This document shows, piece after piece, positions 53,606-63,472 of a DNA stretch of 64,000 nucleotides; position 1 is the stretch's first letter, and each line of letters starts with the position of its first letter. This DNA is from Hormiphora californensis. Lineage: Eukaryota > Ctenophora > Tentaculata > Cydippida > Pleurobrachiidae. The stretch lies in assembly GCA_020137815.1 (NCBI GenBank), contig CM035350.1, positions 186,001 through 250,000 of the forward strand, given 5' to 3'. Position numbers and translations under genes: made by a program. Under the pieces are notes generated by a model. It worked only from the letters and a program-made list of their open reading frames with translations, ran no database searches and had not been told where the DNA came from.

Positions 53606-54748
53606 CTAATAAAAATGTTGGTAATCACTGTTACGTCTCCTAGAAGAGGTGTTAGGACAGTTACTTCTGTAGTGGTTACCCTTACAGTTGTAGCATTCAA
53701 TACGATCACGAGAAGAACTGCGATCTCTAGAACGAGAACCACGGCTAGAATTAGAATAACGATCTCTAGAGTGAGATCTGTCCCTAGAATGATTCCTATA
53801 ACGGTTAGAACGGGATGAGTAGGATGATCTATAACGTCCTGGAGATCGGGATGGAGTTCTCCTGTTGTGACGATGGTAGGAATGTCGTGAATAACTTCTA
53901 CGAGGTGACCTAGATGAGTGTCTACCCTTGTAGCTAAAATGACTATCTTGATCGGAATCAGAATTGTCAGAGTTGAAAGGTGTAACCTTTCTTTTAGAAA
54001 GTTTAGAATGAGATGATTTTGAAAACCTTACCTCAGATTTTAGGATACTACCAGTTGCCTCTGCGTCAGAGCTTGTAGTAGTAGAATTAGGGTTGAACTG
54101 TTTAGCCACCCTTTCCAAGTTGCGGGCTTCACGCACTGCATCTGTGAAAACTGTTATAGAAGAGTTCTCATTCAGCTTTCGCCGGATTTCAGGATCGTTT
54201 AGACCCCTTAGGAATACCATCAGGCAGCTGTCATTGGCCAACCCCTGGTCTGTAGGATAGGCTAATTCTGCTTTCTGTCTTAGCCTGAAAACATACTCAG
54301 AAACAGTTTCTGATGACTTCTGAGTACAGTCTAGTAGACTGTTACGGAGCGAGAAACGTTGCTCTCCGTAAATGATGTCTTTTAGACGTTTTAGGAATTG
54401 AACGTGATCCAACTTCACGTCTTCTAGAATGTTAGCATGTCGTACCAAGGCGTAGGTTTGATCACACTTGATAGAAGTTAGAAACAAAGCAAACTGCTGA
54501 GTGGGTGGAGTTTGAGAAATTTCCACATGTTCAGAAAATCGGTTACAATGAGTTGGAAAACTGTCGCCTTTGTTAAATGAGGGCAGTTGGTTAGCAAACG
54601 AAAACGAATTCAATGCGGAGGCAATCGCATTAACCGAGTCTTGTTCAAGAGTAGGATTAGGAGGTTGAACAAGTGCTTCGATCTCATCCTTTAGTGTAGG
54701 ATGGTTAGAAATAAATGCCTCTAACTTGGACTTATAGTCCTCGGACAT
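53606..54748 (-). CDS. Ty3-type element, Gag
   Basis: 380 residues. An N-terminal capsid-like helical part carries LPSFNKGDSFPTHCNRF and the conserved VSEYVFRLRQKAELAYP. A long Arg/Ser-rich segment (about 270-350) and one zinc knuckle follow (CYNCKGNHYRSNC, CX2CX4HX4C). Start ATG at 54748 lies 29 nt from the 5' LTR edge. Intact. Confidence 0.85.
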   Translation of the reverse strand: MSEDYKSKLEAFISNHPTLKDEIEALVQPPNPTLEQDSVNAIASALNSFSFANQLPSFNKGDSFPTHCNRFSEHVEISQTPPTQQFALFLTSIKCDQTYALVRHANILEDVKLDHVQFLKRLKDIIYGEQRFSLRNSLLDCTQKSSETVSEYVFRLRQKAELAYPTDQGLANDSCLMVFLRGLNDPEIRRKLNENSSITVFTDAVREARNLERVAKQFNPNSTTTSSDAEATGSILKSEVRFSKSSHSKLSKRKVTPFNSDNSDSDQDSHFSYKGRHSSRSPRRSYSRHSYHRHNRRTPSRSPGRYRSSYSSRSNRYRNHSRDRSHSRDRYSNSSRGSRSRDRSSSRDRIECYNCKGNHYRSNCPNTSSRRRNSDYQHFY

Positions 54749-54776
54749 ATTGGGTTTTTAGTACTCAGGCTCCAAT

Positions 54777-54908
54777 TGTTATGGTTGTACAAAGTTGAAG
54801 ACAAGCGTATTGCGATAACGAGAATGCGAAGTGAATTGTTATCACTGATAACAGTAACAGAGACATATAATACTTGAGGTTAAATCACGAGGTTGCCTGG
54901 TTACAACA
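54777..54908 (-). repeat. 5' LTR of the Ty3-type element
   Basis: 132 bp, unusually short for a Ty3-type element. Followed on the minus strand by AT and the primer-binding-site candidate. Confidence 0.9.
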
Positions 54909-55904
54909 TTGGTGACGAGATGAGGTGGGTATCCAGAGCTGACAAGGTTCTTCCGGAGGACTTCTAGGTGGGGCCAAGCCAGCGTGATGTTGGAGCACAG
55001 GGTAAGTGCTCTCCTGGCCTCCGTGGCGATGATGTTCAACTTGGTCTTCATCTCACAATGGGAGTCATATGGTAGATATGTCCCTGAATGAGTTGCCTTC
55101 TGAAACATCTGGTGGGAGATCAGGCCCTCCTCTGTGATGGTAATCTGGAGATCCAGGAACGCGATGCTGCGGTCGCTGGGTTCCTCCATTGTGAACTTCA
55201 GTTTACCCTCGTCCCACACGTTGTTGAGATGTCCCAGGAAGGTGTTGGCGTGTTCCAGGGAGTTGAACAGTGATGAGGAGTCGTCCACATACGTGCCGAG
55301 GAATCTGGGTTGTTCTCCGGGTTCCGTGTTGATGATGGCACGTCGGTAGGTGAAATCAACGATGATTTCGGCGTACGCACCGGATGAGTGGTAACCGGTG
55401 CCAACTCCTGTTGTCTGTCGGAAGTACCGTCCACATGCTCTGGCGTAGGTGTGTGATGTGATGAATGACATCATTGATGTGATGTGGTGTGGTGTGAAGC
55501 CCATGAGATCGATGGTGTCTTGATGGGTGCAGAGGTAGTCCATGAGGATCAGCATGGCGCTCTCGTGCGTGGGGATTGAGGGGTACATTGATTCAATGTC
55601 CATTGAAACAATGACAGCCTCGTGAGTGAGTGGTGGGATGGTGGGATGGGGGTGTGTCCATGGTTCGAGGCATTTATCAATGAATGTCTTGCTGGAGTCA
55701 ACTCTGTATTGCAAGTGAGGCAGGAGTTGGGCTAGTATTCCTGCTACAATGATGTCAAGGTGCTCTACAGCGCTGCCTGAGACTGGTTGAACTACTCGAA
55801 CCTTAGTGTGAGGGAATTGTGGTTTATGATCTTTGGCGAGTGGGTAAACTATGGGTGCGGTGCAGTGTCGTGAGGTGAGACGTTCATGAATGTATTCGTC
55901 ATGG
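54909..55904 (-). CDS. Penelope-like element, reverse transcriptase part (inverted, 5'-truncated copy)
   Basis: Reads from 55904 (HDEYIHERLTSRHC) through VSMDIESMYPSIP (RT motif A), GTGYHSSGAYAEIIVDF and FLGTYVDDSSSLF (YVDD catalytic motif) to AFLDLQITI, and stops at the LTR insertion. The first 470 residues or so of the ORF are missing, so the copy is 5'-truncated. Sequence is about 99% identical to the plus copy at 61346-62090. Confidence 0.85.
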
Positions 55905-55911
55905 TGCTCTG
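55905..55911. other. Head-to-head junction with short filler
   Basis: Minus-strand Penelope sequence matches up to 55904 and plus-strand 3' tail matches from 55912-55913. TGCTCTG between them belongs to neither. Confidence 0.6.
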
Positions 55912-56364
55912 GTGAGGAAGAGGAAGAGGGGCAGACCAGGACAGAGGGAGCGAGAGGAGAGAGAAAAGGACTTTGAGATTTTCTTTGAGAATTTTGATTT
56001 TAGAGTTGTCGGGAGAGGGAGAGACGTTCTTGAGACTTTTTTGAGGGAGAATCTGACAATTCAGCGGGAACACCCAGCTCTGAATGATTGCCAGACGAAT
56101 GGTTTCGTGTTCTGATTGGTTCTGATTGGCTCATGTCACAGCCGCTAAACCCAGAGTATGATCCCATCCGATGTCAGATTTCAGAGGTGGTGCAACCACT
56201 AATTGCTAGAAACAGTTCTGATTAGGATTCGAGTGTCAAGTGTCGGGCTATAAATGTGTGTCACTATGAACAGTTTATTTCTTTCACTGATGAGGGCTAT
56301 TTTACGCCGAAACGTCTGTTTTGCTATTGAAATTTGTTCACCTTTGTAACATCCCGAGTCTTCT
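55912..56364 (+). mobile_element. Left pseudo-LTR: Penelope 3' tail and leader
   Basis: The last 68 codons of the Penelope ORF (55912-56115) are followed by the non-coding leader up to the next ATG, with the hammerhead motif. The same stretch recurs at 62575-63127 after the full copy, so the element has a pseudo-LTR on each side. Confidence 0.8.
56268..56339 (+). ncRNA. Hammerhead ribozyme candidate, left pseudo-LTR
   Basis: 72 nt. Core CTGATGA (56287-56293), stem II GGC-TATTTTAC-GCC, GAAAC (56309-56313), then GTC with predicted cleavage after C. Stem I pairs GAACA with TGTTC, ATTTC with GAAAT, and CA with TG, with internal loops between. The ACGT between GAAA and C gives at most a 2-bp stem III, so activity may need a dimer, as described for Penelope ribozymes. 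Position 26 nt before the ORF start suits 5' processing of the transcript. Confidence 0.75.
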
Positions 56365-58022
56365 ATGCCTGACCAAACTTCGAACCACGTGAGATCAATA
56401 CAGGGATCATCCCCTCAACATGTCTCTACCACGGACGGTGTCATCAGCCCTACACAGCTGATCCAGAGAATGCTACCGGGTCACACCCGAGTACACCGAA
56501 ACATGTTCAAAGTTCAGGACCTGGGACTCAAAGTTGACAAGACATCTGCCCAGATCAAACTACTCAAATCCTTCCGGAGAGAGGGGCTCCTCCCAGCTCA
56601 TCTCGCCAACATGCGGCTCCCTTCTATCTTTCCTGTGAACCCTGCACTTGACGTCTCAGCCCCACTCTCAACACTGGACCCAGAGGCCACCAGACGTTAC
56701 CACAAGGGCAAGAACAAACACATGAGGAAAGTGAAGTCATGGAAACAGTACCTGTTGAAGGTTGAAATTGCGGACAAGTACCTGACACGCCGGATCCAGC
56801 TCGTCAGCCTCAAGTCAGCTATCACCGACCTCCGAGATGCCCTCACCGGTACACAGTTCAACAACACCATGCGAGCCATCAACAAGTTGAGAACAGCTAA
56901 GAAGGGAGCCCTCGCCACCACACACCAGCGGAAGCTTGACAACGCCAGGGTATGTGCAGCTCCCTCCCCTCCCTCCCCTCCCTCCACTCCCTCCCCTCCC
57001 TCCCCTACCTCCCCTCCCTCCCCTCACCCAGCCCCTCCCACCCCAACCCATCCCCAAACCTCACCATCACCCTCACCACCTCCTCCACACATCACGAACA
57101 CCCCTCCCCACTCGGTATCCCGCACCAACAGCACCACGGGCAGTGTACCCGAGCATGCCACTACACCCCTCCCGGAGGGTTGCAAGAACCTACTCACCAG
57201 AGCACCAGGATTCATGCTGAGCCCCACCACACCACGCAGGACCCTGGCAACCACTGCAACCCTTGGACTAGAACGCACCATCTGTGCAGTAAGGTACGCA
57301 TCCAGTCCCCGCTCATCCCCATCACCAGATGACAGCTTCGGAGACCCCCAGTCACCAGAACCCACTAGAGCACCCCAGTCACTCTATCGTGTCGCTGGTA
57401 AGTTCGAGTACCTGGGAATACAACCCCCACGACCTGCTGATGAGGACACGGAGTCAACTATCCAACAGCTAAGAGAACATGTCCTCCCTATCCTCAAAGC
57501 AGAGGCGAACTGGAAGGTATTGAGAAACCACAGGCCCTCCGACCTGGAGAGCCTCAAAGCAGCTACGGAACTGAGTGAGGTAACCATCCTACCCACTGAC
57601 AAGACCAACCGGTTCTGTACCCTGGCAACCAACACCTGCGAGGAAAGACTGCAGCAACACTTCGACTCCGGCTGGACCGAGCTCCCAGAGGACCCCTCCA
57701 CCGAGTACCAAGCCGCTGCTAACACACTCACCAAGGCCTGCCTCCGGGATGCTGACATCCATGACGAATACATTCATGAACGTCTCACCTCACGACACTG
57801 CACCGCACCCATAGTTTACCCACTCGCCAAAGATCATAAACCACAATTCCCTCACACTAAGGTTCGAGTAGTTCAACCAGTCTCAGGCAGCGCTGTAGAG
57901 CACCTTGACATCATTGTAGCAGGAATACTAGCCCAACTCCTGCCTCACTTGCAATACAGAGTTGACTCCAGCAAGACATTCATTGATAAATGCCTCGAAC
58001 CATGGACACACCCCCATCCCAC
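56365..58022 (+). CDS. Penelope-like element ORF, N-terminal part (full copy)
   Basis: About 552 residues from ATG 56365. An N-terminal helical domain (KLLKSFRREGLLPAHL) and a long Pro/Ser/Thr low-complexity region (about 195-260) come first. The RT N-terminal segment follows, with ILPTDKTNRFCTL, RLTSRHCTAPIVYPLAKDHK, and VQPVSGSAVEHLDIIVAGIL, to TWTHPHPT. The frame then enters the 3.3-kb insert at 58023. Apart from that insertion it has no stop. Confidence 0.85.
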
Positions 58023-58299
58023 TGTGGGGGGAGTCAGGTGACTGGATTACTGACTCCTTGTGGCAGCCCATTGTCTATCTCAGGGGGTATGGTAGTCCCG
58101 CGGGGGACTAGGCAGGGGGAGGGTATCTCTCGGGGAAAGACTAGGGAGTGGTCCCACAGCCGCGGTCCTGGGGCCTGATGGACCAATACGGGTGCGGTCA
58201 ACCTGCAATAAATCGGCATTGCCCAAACAGAGGGAATCCAGCCCTATGACCTTATACCACAACACTCAAGTCTATTTAACAGAACTTGGAGTGCCAACA

Positions 58300-58495
58300 T
58301 TGCTAATACGCCAGGGCTCCTGTTGCCATCCTTAAACAGGCACCGGCAGGTCCAAATCAATTGGCCGGGTGTTCCAAAAAACACGTATAACACATATGTA
58401 GCTTATACACCATTGCTTACACGCCAGGGCTCCTGTTGCCACCCTAAAACAGGCACCGGCGGGTCCAAATCAATTGGCCGGGTGTTCCCTTCCTA
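58300..58495. repeat. Tandem duplication, unit about 115 bp
   Basis: CGCCAGGGCTCCTGTTGCCA... to ...AATTGGCCGGGTGTTCC occurs twice (58310-58374 and 58423-58487) with few differences, separated by unrelated sequence of about 48 bp. Confidence 0.75.
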
Positions 58496-58590
58496 AAAAC
58501 CGAGTAGGGGCATGGTGCCCCTGGGGAACCCCTGCCCAATTTTCAAATAGCGGCACAGGATAAGTATATCTGAATTGCACTGGAACCAAC

Positions 58591-58662
58591 AGCTCCGTGG
58601 CCGAATGGCCACAAGTTGGGCTAAGAAACACAAGATCCCAGGTTCAAATCCCGGTCAAGAGA
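58591..58662 (+). other. tRNA-like sequence with pol III boxes
   Basis: A box TGGCCGAATGG and B box GGTTCAAATCC are well spaced (about 35 nt), as in tRNA-derived SINEs. The acceptor strands do not pair and no credible anticodon arm forms, so this is a pol III promoter relic rather than a tRNA gene. Confidence 0.4.
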
Positions 58663-59069
58663 TTTATAATATTAGACATCTTTTTTCACTTTTGCTTGAT
58701 ATTGAAGCATTTAAGTTTCCGATTATACCGGCGATTTAACACGATAAATACCGAATACTAGACAGGGAGACTAGGTGAACCTACCCTTACCATCGTACCT
58801 GAACCAAAAGAAGAACCCTACACCGAACAAAGTCAAGATCTAACTAAACTAACTACTTAATTTGACCACGAAATCCGGGTTTTTTAGGTGAGCCAAAGCC
58901 GACCTCCAAAAGAAAATCGATTCATTACAAGTAGCGTGACGCGTCCATATGTGAGGACCCGGCGCTATCGTTCGGCAAAAACCAATTCTGGGAAAACCCC
59001 AGTACCGTAAGACATACACTCTTTGGATTTCCAGATGATCAAAGAAAATAGTAAATACCTATGACAATA

Positions 59070-60565
59070 AACAAAACCTAAAAACGGGGCACCGCTGTAT
59101 TACACGGTAACCCCAAAAACGGGGCACCACGGCAACCTAAAATCGGGGCGCCACTGCACTATTATACGGCAACCCCAAAAACGGGGCACCACTGCATTAT
59201 ACGGCAACCCAAAAACGGGGCGCCACTGCACTATACGGCAACCCCAAAAACGGGGCACCACTGTCTCACGCGGCAACCCCAAAAACGGGGCACCACTGCA
59301 TTATACGGCAACCCAAAAACGGGGCGCTACTGCACTATACGGCAACCCCAAAAACGGAGCACCACTACATTATACGACAACCCAAAAACGGGGCACCACT
59401 GCATTATACGGCAACTCTAAAAACGGGGCACCACTGTCTCACGCGGCAACCCCAAAAACGGGGCACCACTGTCTCACGCGGCAACCCCAAAAACGGGGCA
59501 CTACTGCATTATACGGCAACCCAAAAAACGGGGCACCACTGCATTAAACAGCTACTCTAAAAACGGGGCACCACTGTCTCACGTGGCAACCTCAAAAAAG
59601 GGGCACCACTGCATTATACAACAACCCCAAAAACGGGGCACCACTGCATTATACGGCAACTCTAAAAACGGGGCACCACTGTCTCACGTGGCAACCTAAA
59701 AAAAAGGGGCACCACTGCATTATACAACAAACCCAAAAACGGGGCACAACTGCATTATACGGCAACCCACTGCACTATACGGCAACCCCAAAAACGGGGC
59801 ACCACTGCATTATACGGCAACCCAAAAACGGGGCGCTACTGCACTATACGGCAACCCCAAAAACGGAGCACCACTACATTATACGACAACCCAAAAACGG
59901 GGCACCACTGCATTATACGGCAACTCTAAAAACGGGGCACCACTGTCTCACGCGGCAACCCCAAAAACGGGGCACCACTGTCTCACGCGGCAACCCCAAA
60001 AACGGGGCACCACTGCATTATACGGCAACCCAAAAAACGGGGCACCACTGCATTAAACGGCTACTCTAAAAACGGGGCACCACTGTCTCACGTGGCAACC
60101 TCAAAAAAGGGGCACCACTGCATTATACAACAACCCCAAAAACGGGGCACCACTGCATTATACGGCAACTCTAAAAACGGGGCACCACTGTCTCACGTGG
60201 CAACCTCAAAAAAGGGGCACCACTGCATTATACAACAAACCCAAAAACGGGGCACAACTGCATTATACGGCAACCCAAAAACGGGGCGCCACTGCACTAT
60301 ACGGCAACCCCAAAAACGGGGCACCACTGCATTATACGGCAACCCAAAAACGGGGCGCCACTGCACTATACGGCAACCCCAAAACGGGGCACCACTGCAC
60401 TATACGACAACCCAAAAACGGGGCACCACTGCATTAAACGGCAACTCTAAAAATGGGGCACCACTGTCTCACGCGGCAACCTCAAAAAAGGGGCACCACT
60501 GCATTATACAACAACCCCAAAAACGGAGCACCACTGTCTCACACGGCAACACAATAACATGGCAC
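59070..60565. repeat. Minisatellite, unit 34-38 bp, with higher-order blocks
   Basis: About 40 units of the form GGCAACCCCAAAAACGGG then GCACCACTGCATTATAC. Variants TGTCTCACGCGG, GCGCCACTGCACTATACGG and ACAACTGCATT alternate in a fixed order. A block of about 500 bp (from about 59290) is repeated almost exactly from about 59800, so expansion happened in blocks as well as single units. The 181-residue plus-strand open frame at 60092-60637 is an artefact. Confidence 0.9.
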
Positions 60566-60639
60566 CACTGCAATATATGTAACGGCAACCCCAGCAAAAC
60601 TGATTACGAAGTCTGGATTACTCCGATGAGTCACTAAAG

Positions 60640-61328
60640 GCTACCTCCCCCCTCCCTAAAAAATCGATCCGTCACAGATAGCCTCAACAACAGCCAAGTC
60701 GCAAAGCCCTGAGCATAACAGGTCGGATCTGAAACCAAACGGTATGCAACAGTACTGGAAACGGTAATCACAACTGCAAAGTCGCCAGCCACTAGAGATA
60801 TGGTATTGGTACCCCTATTCTAGATGGAACCCAATAACAAACAGTGCCACATGGGCCGACTCCTCTTCAAATGCAAATGCATGCGAACGACTCGGTGGAC
60901 CGACCCCTCCCGCTATACCCAAACCATAAGGTATTAGCCATAACAAGGCAATGCGGGAGTGAAAAAATAGTGAGACGCTCTAGTTATGGAGACGTCGCTA
61001 TCGTTCGGCAACTACCTACACCTGGGACAACCCAGGAACGTAAGACTGACACGCTTGTGTTAGTGCATCCGCTGTCGTAGGTAGGATTTATGCAAGAACT
61101 TATTAAGTAGGATCGTCTGTCGGTCTGCATCTCTAAGGTCATCGCTGTCGGAGGGGACAACGGGGTAACCCGTTTGAACACTGAAGGCGGCTTTGACCTG
61201 GGGGTGTGGGTCGGCGCTCGGGTTGTCGGTGTGTGGGCGCCAAGGGGAGATCCTACGGAAATAAGGGCTAGCTGATCCCCAACGTCAGCAGTGTGGATGG
61301 AAGTACGGAGGTACATATACACACACAC
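60640..61328. other. Right part of the 3.3-kb insert, nothing coding recognised
   Basis: Mixed-composition DNA with short open frames lacking domains. It ends in ATATACACACACAC immediately before the flanking repeat. Confidence 0.5.
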
Positions 61329-61345
61329 ACACACCCCCATCCCAC

Positions 61346-62774
61346 CACCCCACCACTCACTCACGAGGCTGTCATTGTTTCAATGGACATTGAATCAATG
61401 TACCCCTCAATCCCCACGCACGAGAGCGCCATGCTGATCCTCATGGACTACCTCCGCACCCATCAAGACACCATCGATCTCATGGGCTTCACACCACACC
61501 ACATCACATCAATGATGTCATTCATCACATCACACACCTACGCCAGAGCATGTGGACGGTACTTCCGACAGACAACAGGAGTTGGCACCGGTTACCACTC
61601 ATCCGGTGCGTACGCCGAAATCATCGTTGATTTCACCTACCGACGTGCCATCATCAACACGGAACCCGGAGAACAACCCAGATTCCTCGGCACGTATGTG
61701 GACGACTCCTCATCACTGTTCAACTCCCTGGAACACGCCAACACCTTCCTGGGACATCTTAACAACGTGTGGGACGAGGGTAAACTGAAGTTCACAATGG
61801 AGGAACCCAGCGACCGCAGCATCGCGTTCCTGGACCTCCAGATTACCATCACAGAGGAGGGCCTGATCTCCCACCAGATGTTTCAGAAGGCAACTCATTC
61901 AGGGACATATCTACCATATGACTCCCATTGTGAGATGAAGACCAAGTTGAACATCATCGCCACGGAGGCCAGGAGAGCACTTACCCTGTGCTCCAACATC
62001 ACACTGGCTTGGCCCCACCTAGAAGTCCTCCGGAAGAACCTTGTCAGCTCTGGCTACCCACCACACCTCGTCACAAACACCATCACCAGGGAAGTGGGCA
62101 AACATCGTCACACCACCCACAACCCCTCACACCCCCAACCCACCCCTCCCCCTAACCCATCCCCCACCAGCCCCCGTCCCCAGACCGAGCCCAAGTTCAC
62201 GATGAAGGTGCCCTATGTCAACGAGGCCCTAACCCGTAAAATCAAGAAAGCTGCAGCCCGGTCTGGAATCCCTATCAGAGTCGTCACTACCTCGGGTAGA
62301 ACGGTCAAGGATGAGATTAAGGCCGCCCTCTCCCGTCGTCTCGCCCCACCCCCTCCTTGCTCCTGTGAACTTCACCAGGCCGATCTCTCCTGTCACCAGA
62401 GGAATGTGGTCTACAAAGCCACCTGCCGACGCTGTGGAGAGGACTACATTGGTGCTACTGGTAGACCCCTCTCAGAAAGGGTCAACGAACATGAGCGCAG
62501 CCAACGCCTTGGGAACACGAAGAGCGCCCTGGGACGACACCTTACTGAGGAGCACCCCGAAGCAGTGACCATGAGGAAGAGGAAGAGGGGCAGACCAGGA
62601 CAGAGGGAGCGAGAGGAGAGAGAAAAGGACTTTGAGATTTTCTTTGAGAATTTTGATTTTAGAGTTGTCGGGAGAGGGAGAGACGTTCTTGAGACATTTT
62701 TGAGGGAGAATCTGACAATTCAGCGGGAACACCCAGCTCTGAATGATTGCCAGACGAATGGTTTTGTGTTCTGA
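61346..62774 (+). CDS. Penelope-like element ORF, C-terminal part: RT core and GIY-YIG endonuclease
   Basis: Continuation of the ORF broken at 58022. RT motifs: VSMDIESMYPSIP, GTGYHSSGAYAEIIVDF, GTYVDDSSSLF, FLDLQITI. Linker rich in Pro/His (about 270-300 of this part). Zinc-binding CELHQADLSCHQ and GIY-YIG domain KATCRRCGEDYIGATGRPLS with NEHERS and ALGRHLTEEHP. Basic stretch RKRKRGRPGQ, end TNGFVF. The combination of RT and C-terminal GIY-YIG endonuclease defines the Penelope-like class. No stop or frameshift is visible; only the 3.3-kb insert breaks the gene. Confidence 0.9.
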
Positions 62775-63128
62775 TTGGTTCTGATTGGCTCATGTCACAG
62801 TCGCCAAACCCAGAGTATGATCCCATCCGATGTCAGATTTCAGAGGTGGTGCAACCACTAATTGCTAGAAACAGTTCTGATTAGGATTCGAGTGTCAAGT
62901 GTCGGGCTATAAATGTGTGTCACTATGAACAGTTTATTTCTTTCACTGATGAGGGCTATTTTACGCCGAAACGTCTGTTTTGCTATTGAAATTTGTTCAC
63001 CTTTGTAACATCCCGAGTCTTCTATGCCTGACCAAACTTCGAACCACGTGAGATCAATACAGGGATCATCCCCTCAACATGTCTCTACCACGGACGGTGT
63101 CATCAGCCCTACACAGCTGATCCAGAGG
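62775..63128 (+). mobile_element. Right pseudo-LTR of the Penelope element
   Basis: Repeats 56116-56471 (leader, hammerhead and the first 35 codons of the ORF) with few changes and stops at CCAGAGG before the 15-bp target duplication. Confidence 0.8.
62927..62998 (+). ncRNA. Hammerhead ribozyme candidate, right pseudo-LTR
   Basis: Identical in all core positions and in stem I pairing to the 56268-56339 copy. Two ribozymes in the same orientation bracket the full element, so cleavage at both would release a unit-length RNA. Confidence 0.75.
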
Positions 63129-63143
63129 GCTCTATATAATGTT
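63129..63143. other. Right target-site duplication of the Penelope complex
   Basis: GCTCTATATAATGTT, identical to 46417-46431. 63144-63400 to its right is unremarkable AT-rich DNA. Confidence 0.85.
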
Positions 63144-63405
63144 TGGATCTCTAGTCTACAAAGCATGACTTTTCAGCAATTAGTTTATCGTGCGCTGCGG
63201 GCTCCGTGACTATCACAGGCTACCTCTTAGACTCCCTCTCTACCGACTAGAGATCCTGACATCGATGAGCGAGATCTCACACATATGTACTGACAAGCGT
63301 TCTTCTATGATATTGTGATGTTATCACTATCAGTGTCATGTTTCAACACACTGGTATGAATAAAGAGAGAAAAAATCATGAAAGTAAAAAGTAAGCCAAA
63401 TCACC

Positions 63406-63472
63406 CCATCCGGATTCGAACCCTGATCATCGGGGTGAGAGTCCATGGTGTAACCACTACACCACTGATGGA
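63406..63472 (-). tRNA. tRNA-like sequence, anticodon loop CTC (Glu-type), degenerate
   Basis: On the minus strand: A box GTGTAGTGGTTA, loop CTCTCAC in the anticodon position, B box GGGTTCGAATCC. The 5' strand CCATC can pair with GATGG, but the T stem is poor and the anticodon stem has a mismatch. Probably a tRNA-Glu pseudogene or tRNA-derived element. Confidence 0.35.

Larger units (their letters stand above)
47434..54908 (-). mobile_element. Ty3/gypsy-type LTR retrotransposon, very young
   Basis: LTRs of 132 bp (47434-47565 and 54777-54908) look identical by eye, start TGTTATGGTT, end GGTTACAACA, and are flanked by TTGG (47430-47433, 54909-54912). On the minus strand a primer-binding site TGGAGCCTGAGTAC lies 2 nt inside the 5' LTR, and a purine tract AAAGAGAGGATT precedes the 3' LTR. 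Coding order gag, protease, RT-RNase H, integrase is that of Ty3/gypsy. It interrupts the inverted Penelope copy between its RT and endonuclease regions. 47566-48540 is a non-coding 3' stretch. Confidence 0.9.
58023..61345. mobile_element. 3.3-kb non-coding insert in the Penelope ORF, 15- to 17-bp flanking repeat
   Basis: ACACCCCCATCCCAC occurs at 58008-58022 and 61331-61345, while the inverted copy has it once. The match may extend 2 bp into a CA run. The insert starts TGTGGGGGGAGTCAGG and ends in (AC)n. It holds a 110-bp tandem pair, a tRNA-like sequence and a minisatellite, but no recognisable ORF. GCTATCGTTCGGCAA recurs at both ends (58963, 60999). The class is not identified. Confidence 0.65.
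46432..63128. mobile_element. Composite Penelope-like element insertion with 15-bp target duplication
   Basis: GCTCTATATAATGTT is present at 46417-46431 and 63129-63143, bounding one 16.7-kb complex. Inside, from left: a minus-strand 5'-truncated copy (46432-55904, split by a Ty3-type element), a 7-bp filler, then a plus-strand 3' tail acting as left pseudo-LTR (55912-56480), a full plus-strand copy (to 62774, split by a 3.3-kb insert), and the right pseudo-LTR ending at 63128. Head-to-head truncated copies, pseudo-LTRs and hammerhead motifs are all known for Penelope-like elements. Confidence 0.85.

Noticed and set aside
56697-57773. Several minus-strand and alternate-frame ORFs with Gly/Pro runs
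   Set aside because: They overlap the intact Penelope ORF and its low-complexity linker in other frames.
60092-60637. 181-residue repetitive protein
   Set aside because: It follows the minisatellite unit length and has no start context or domain.
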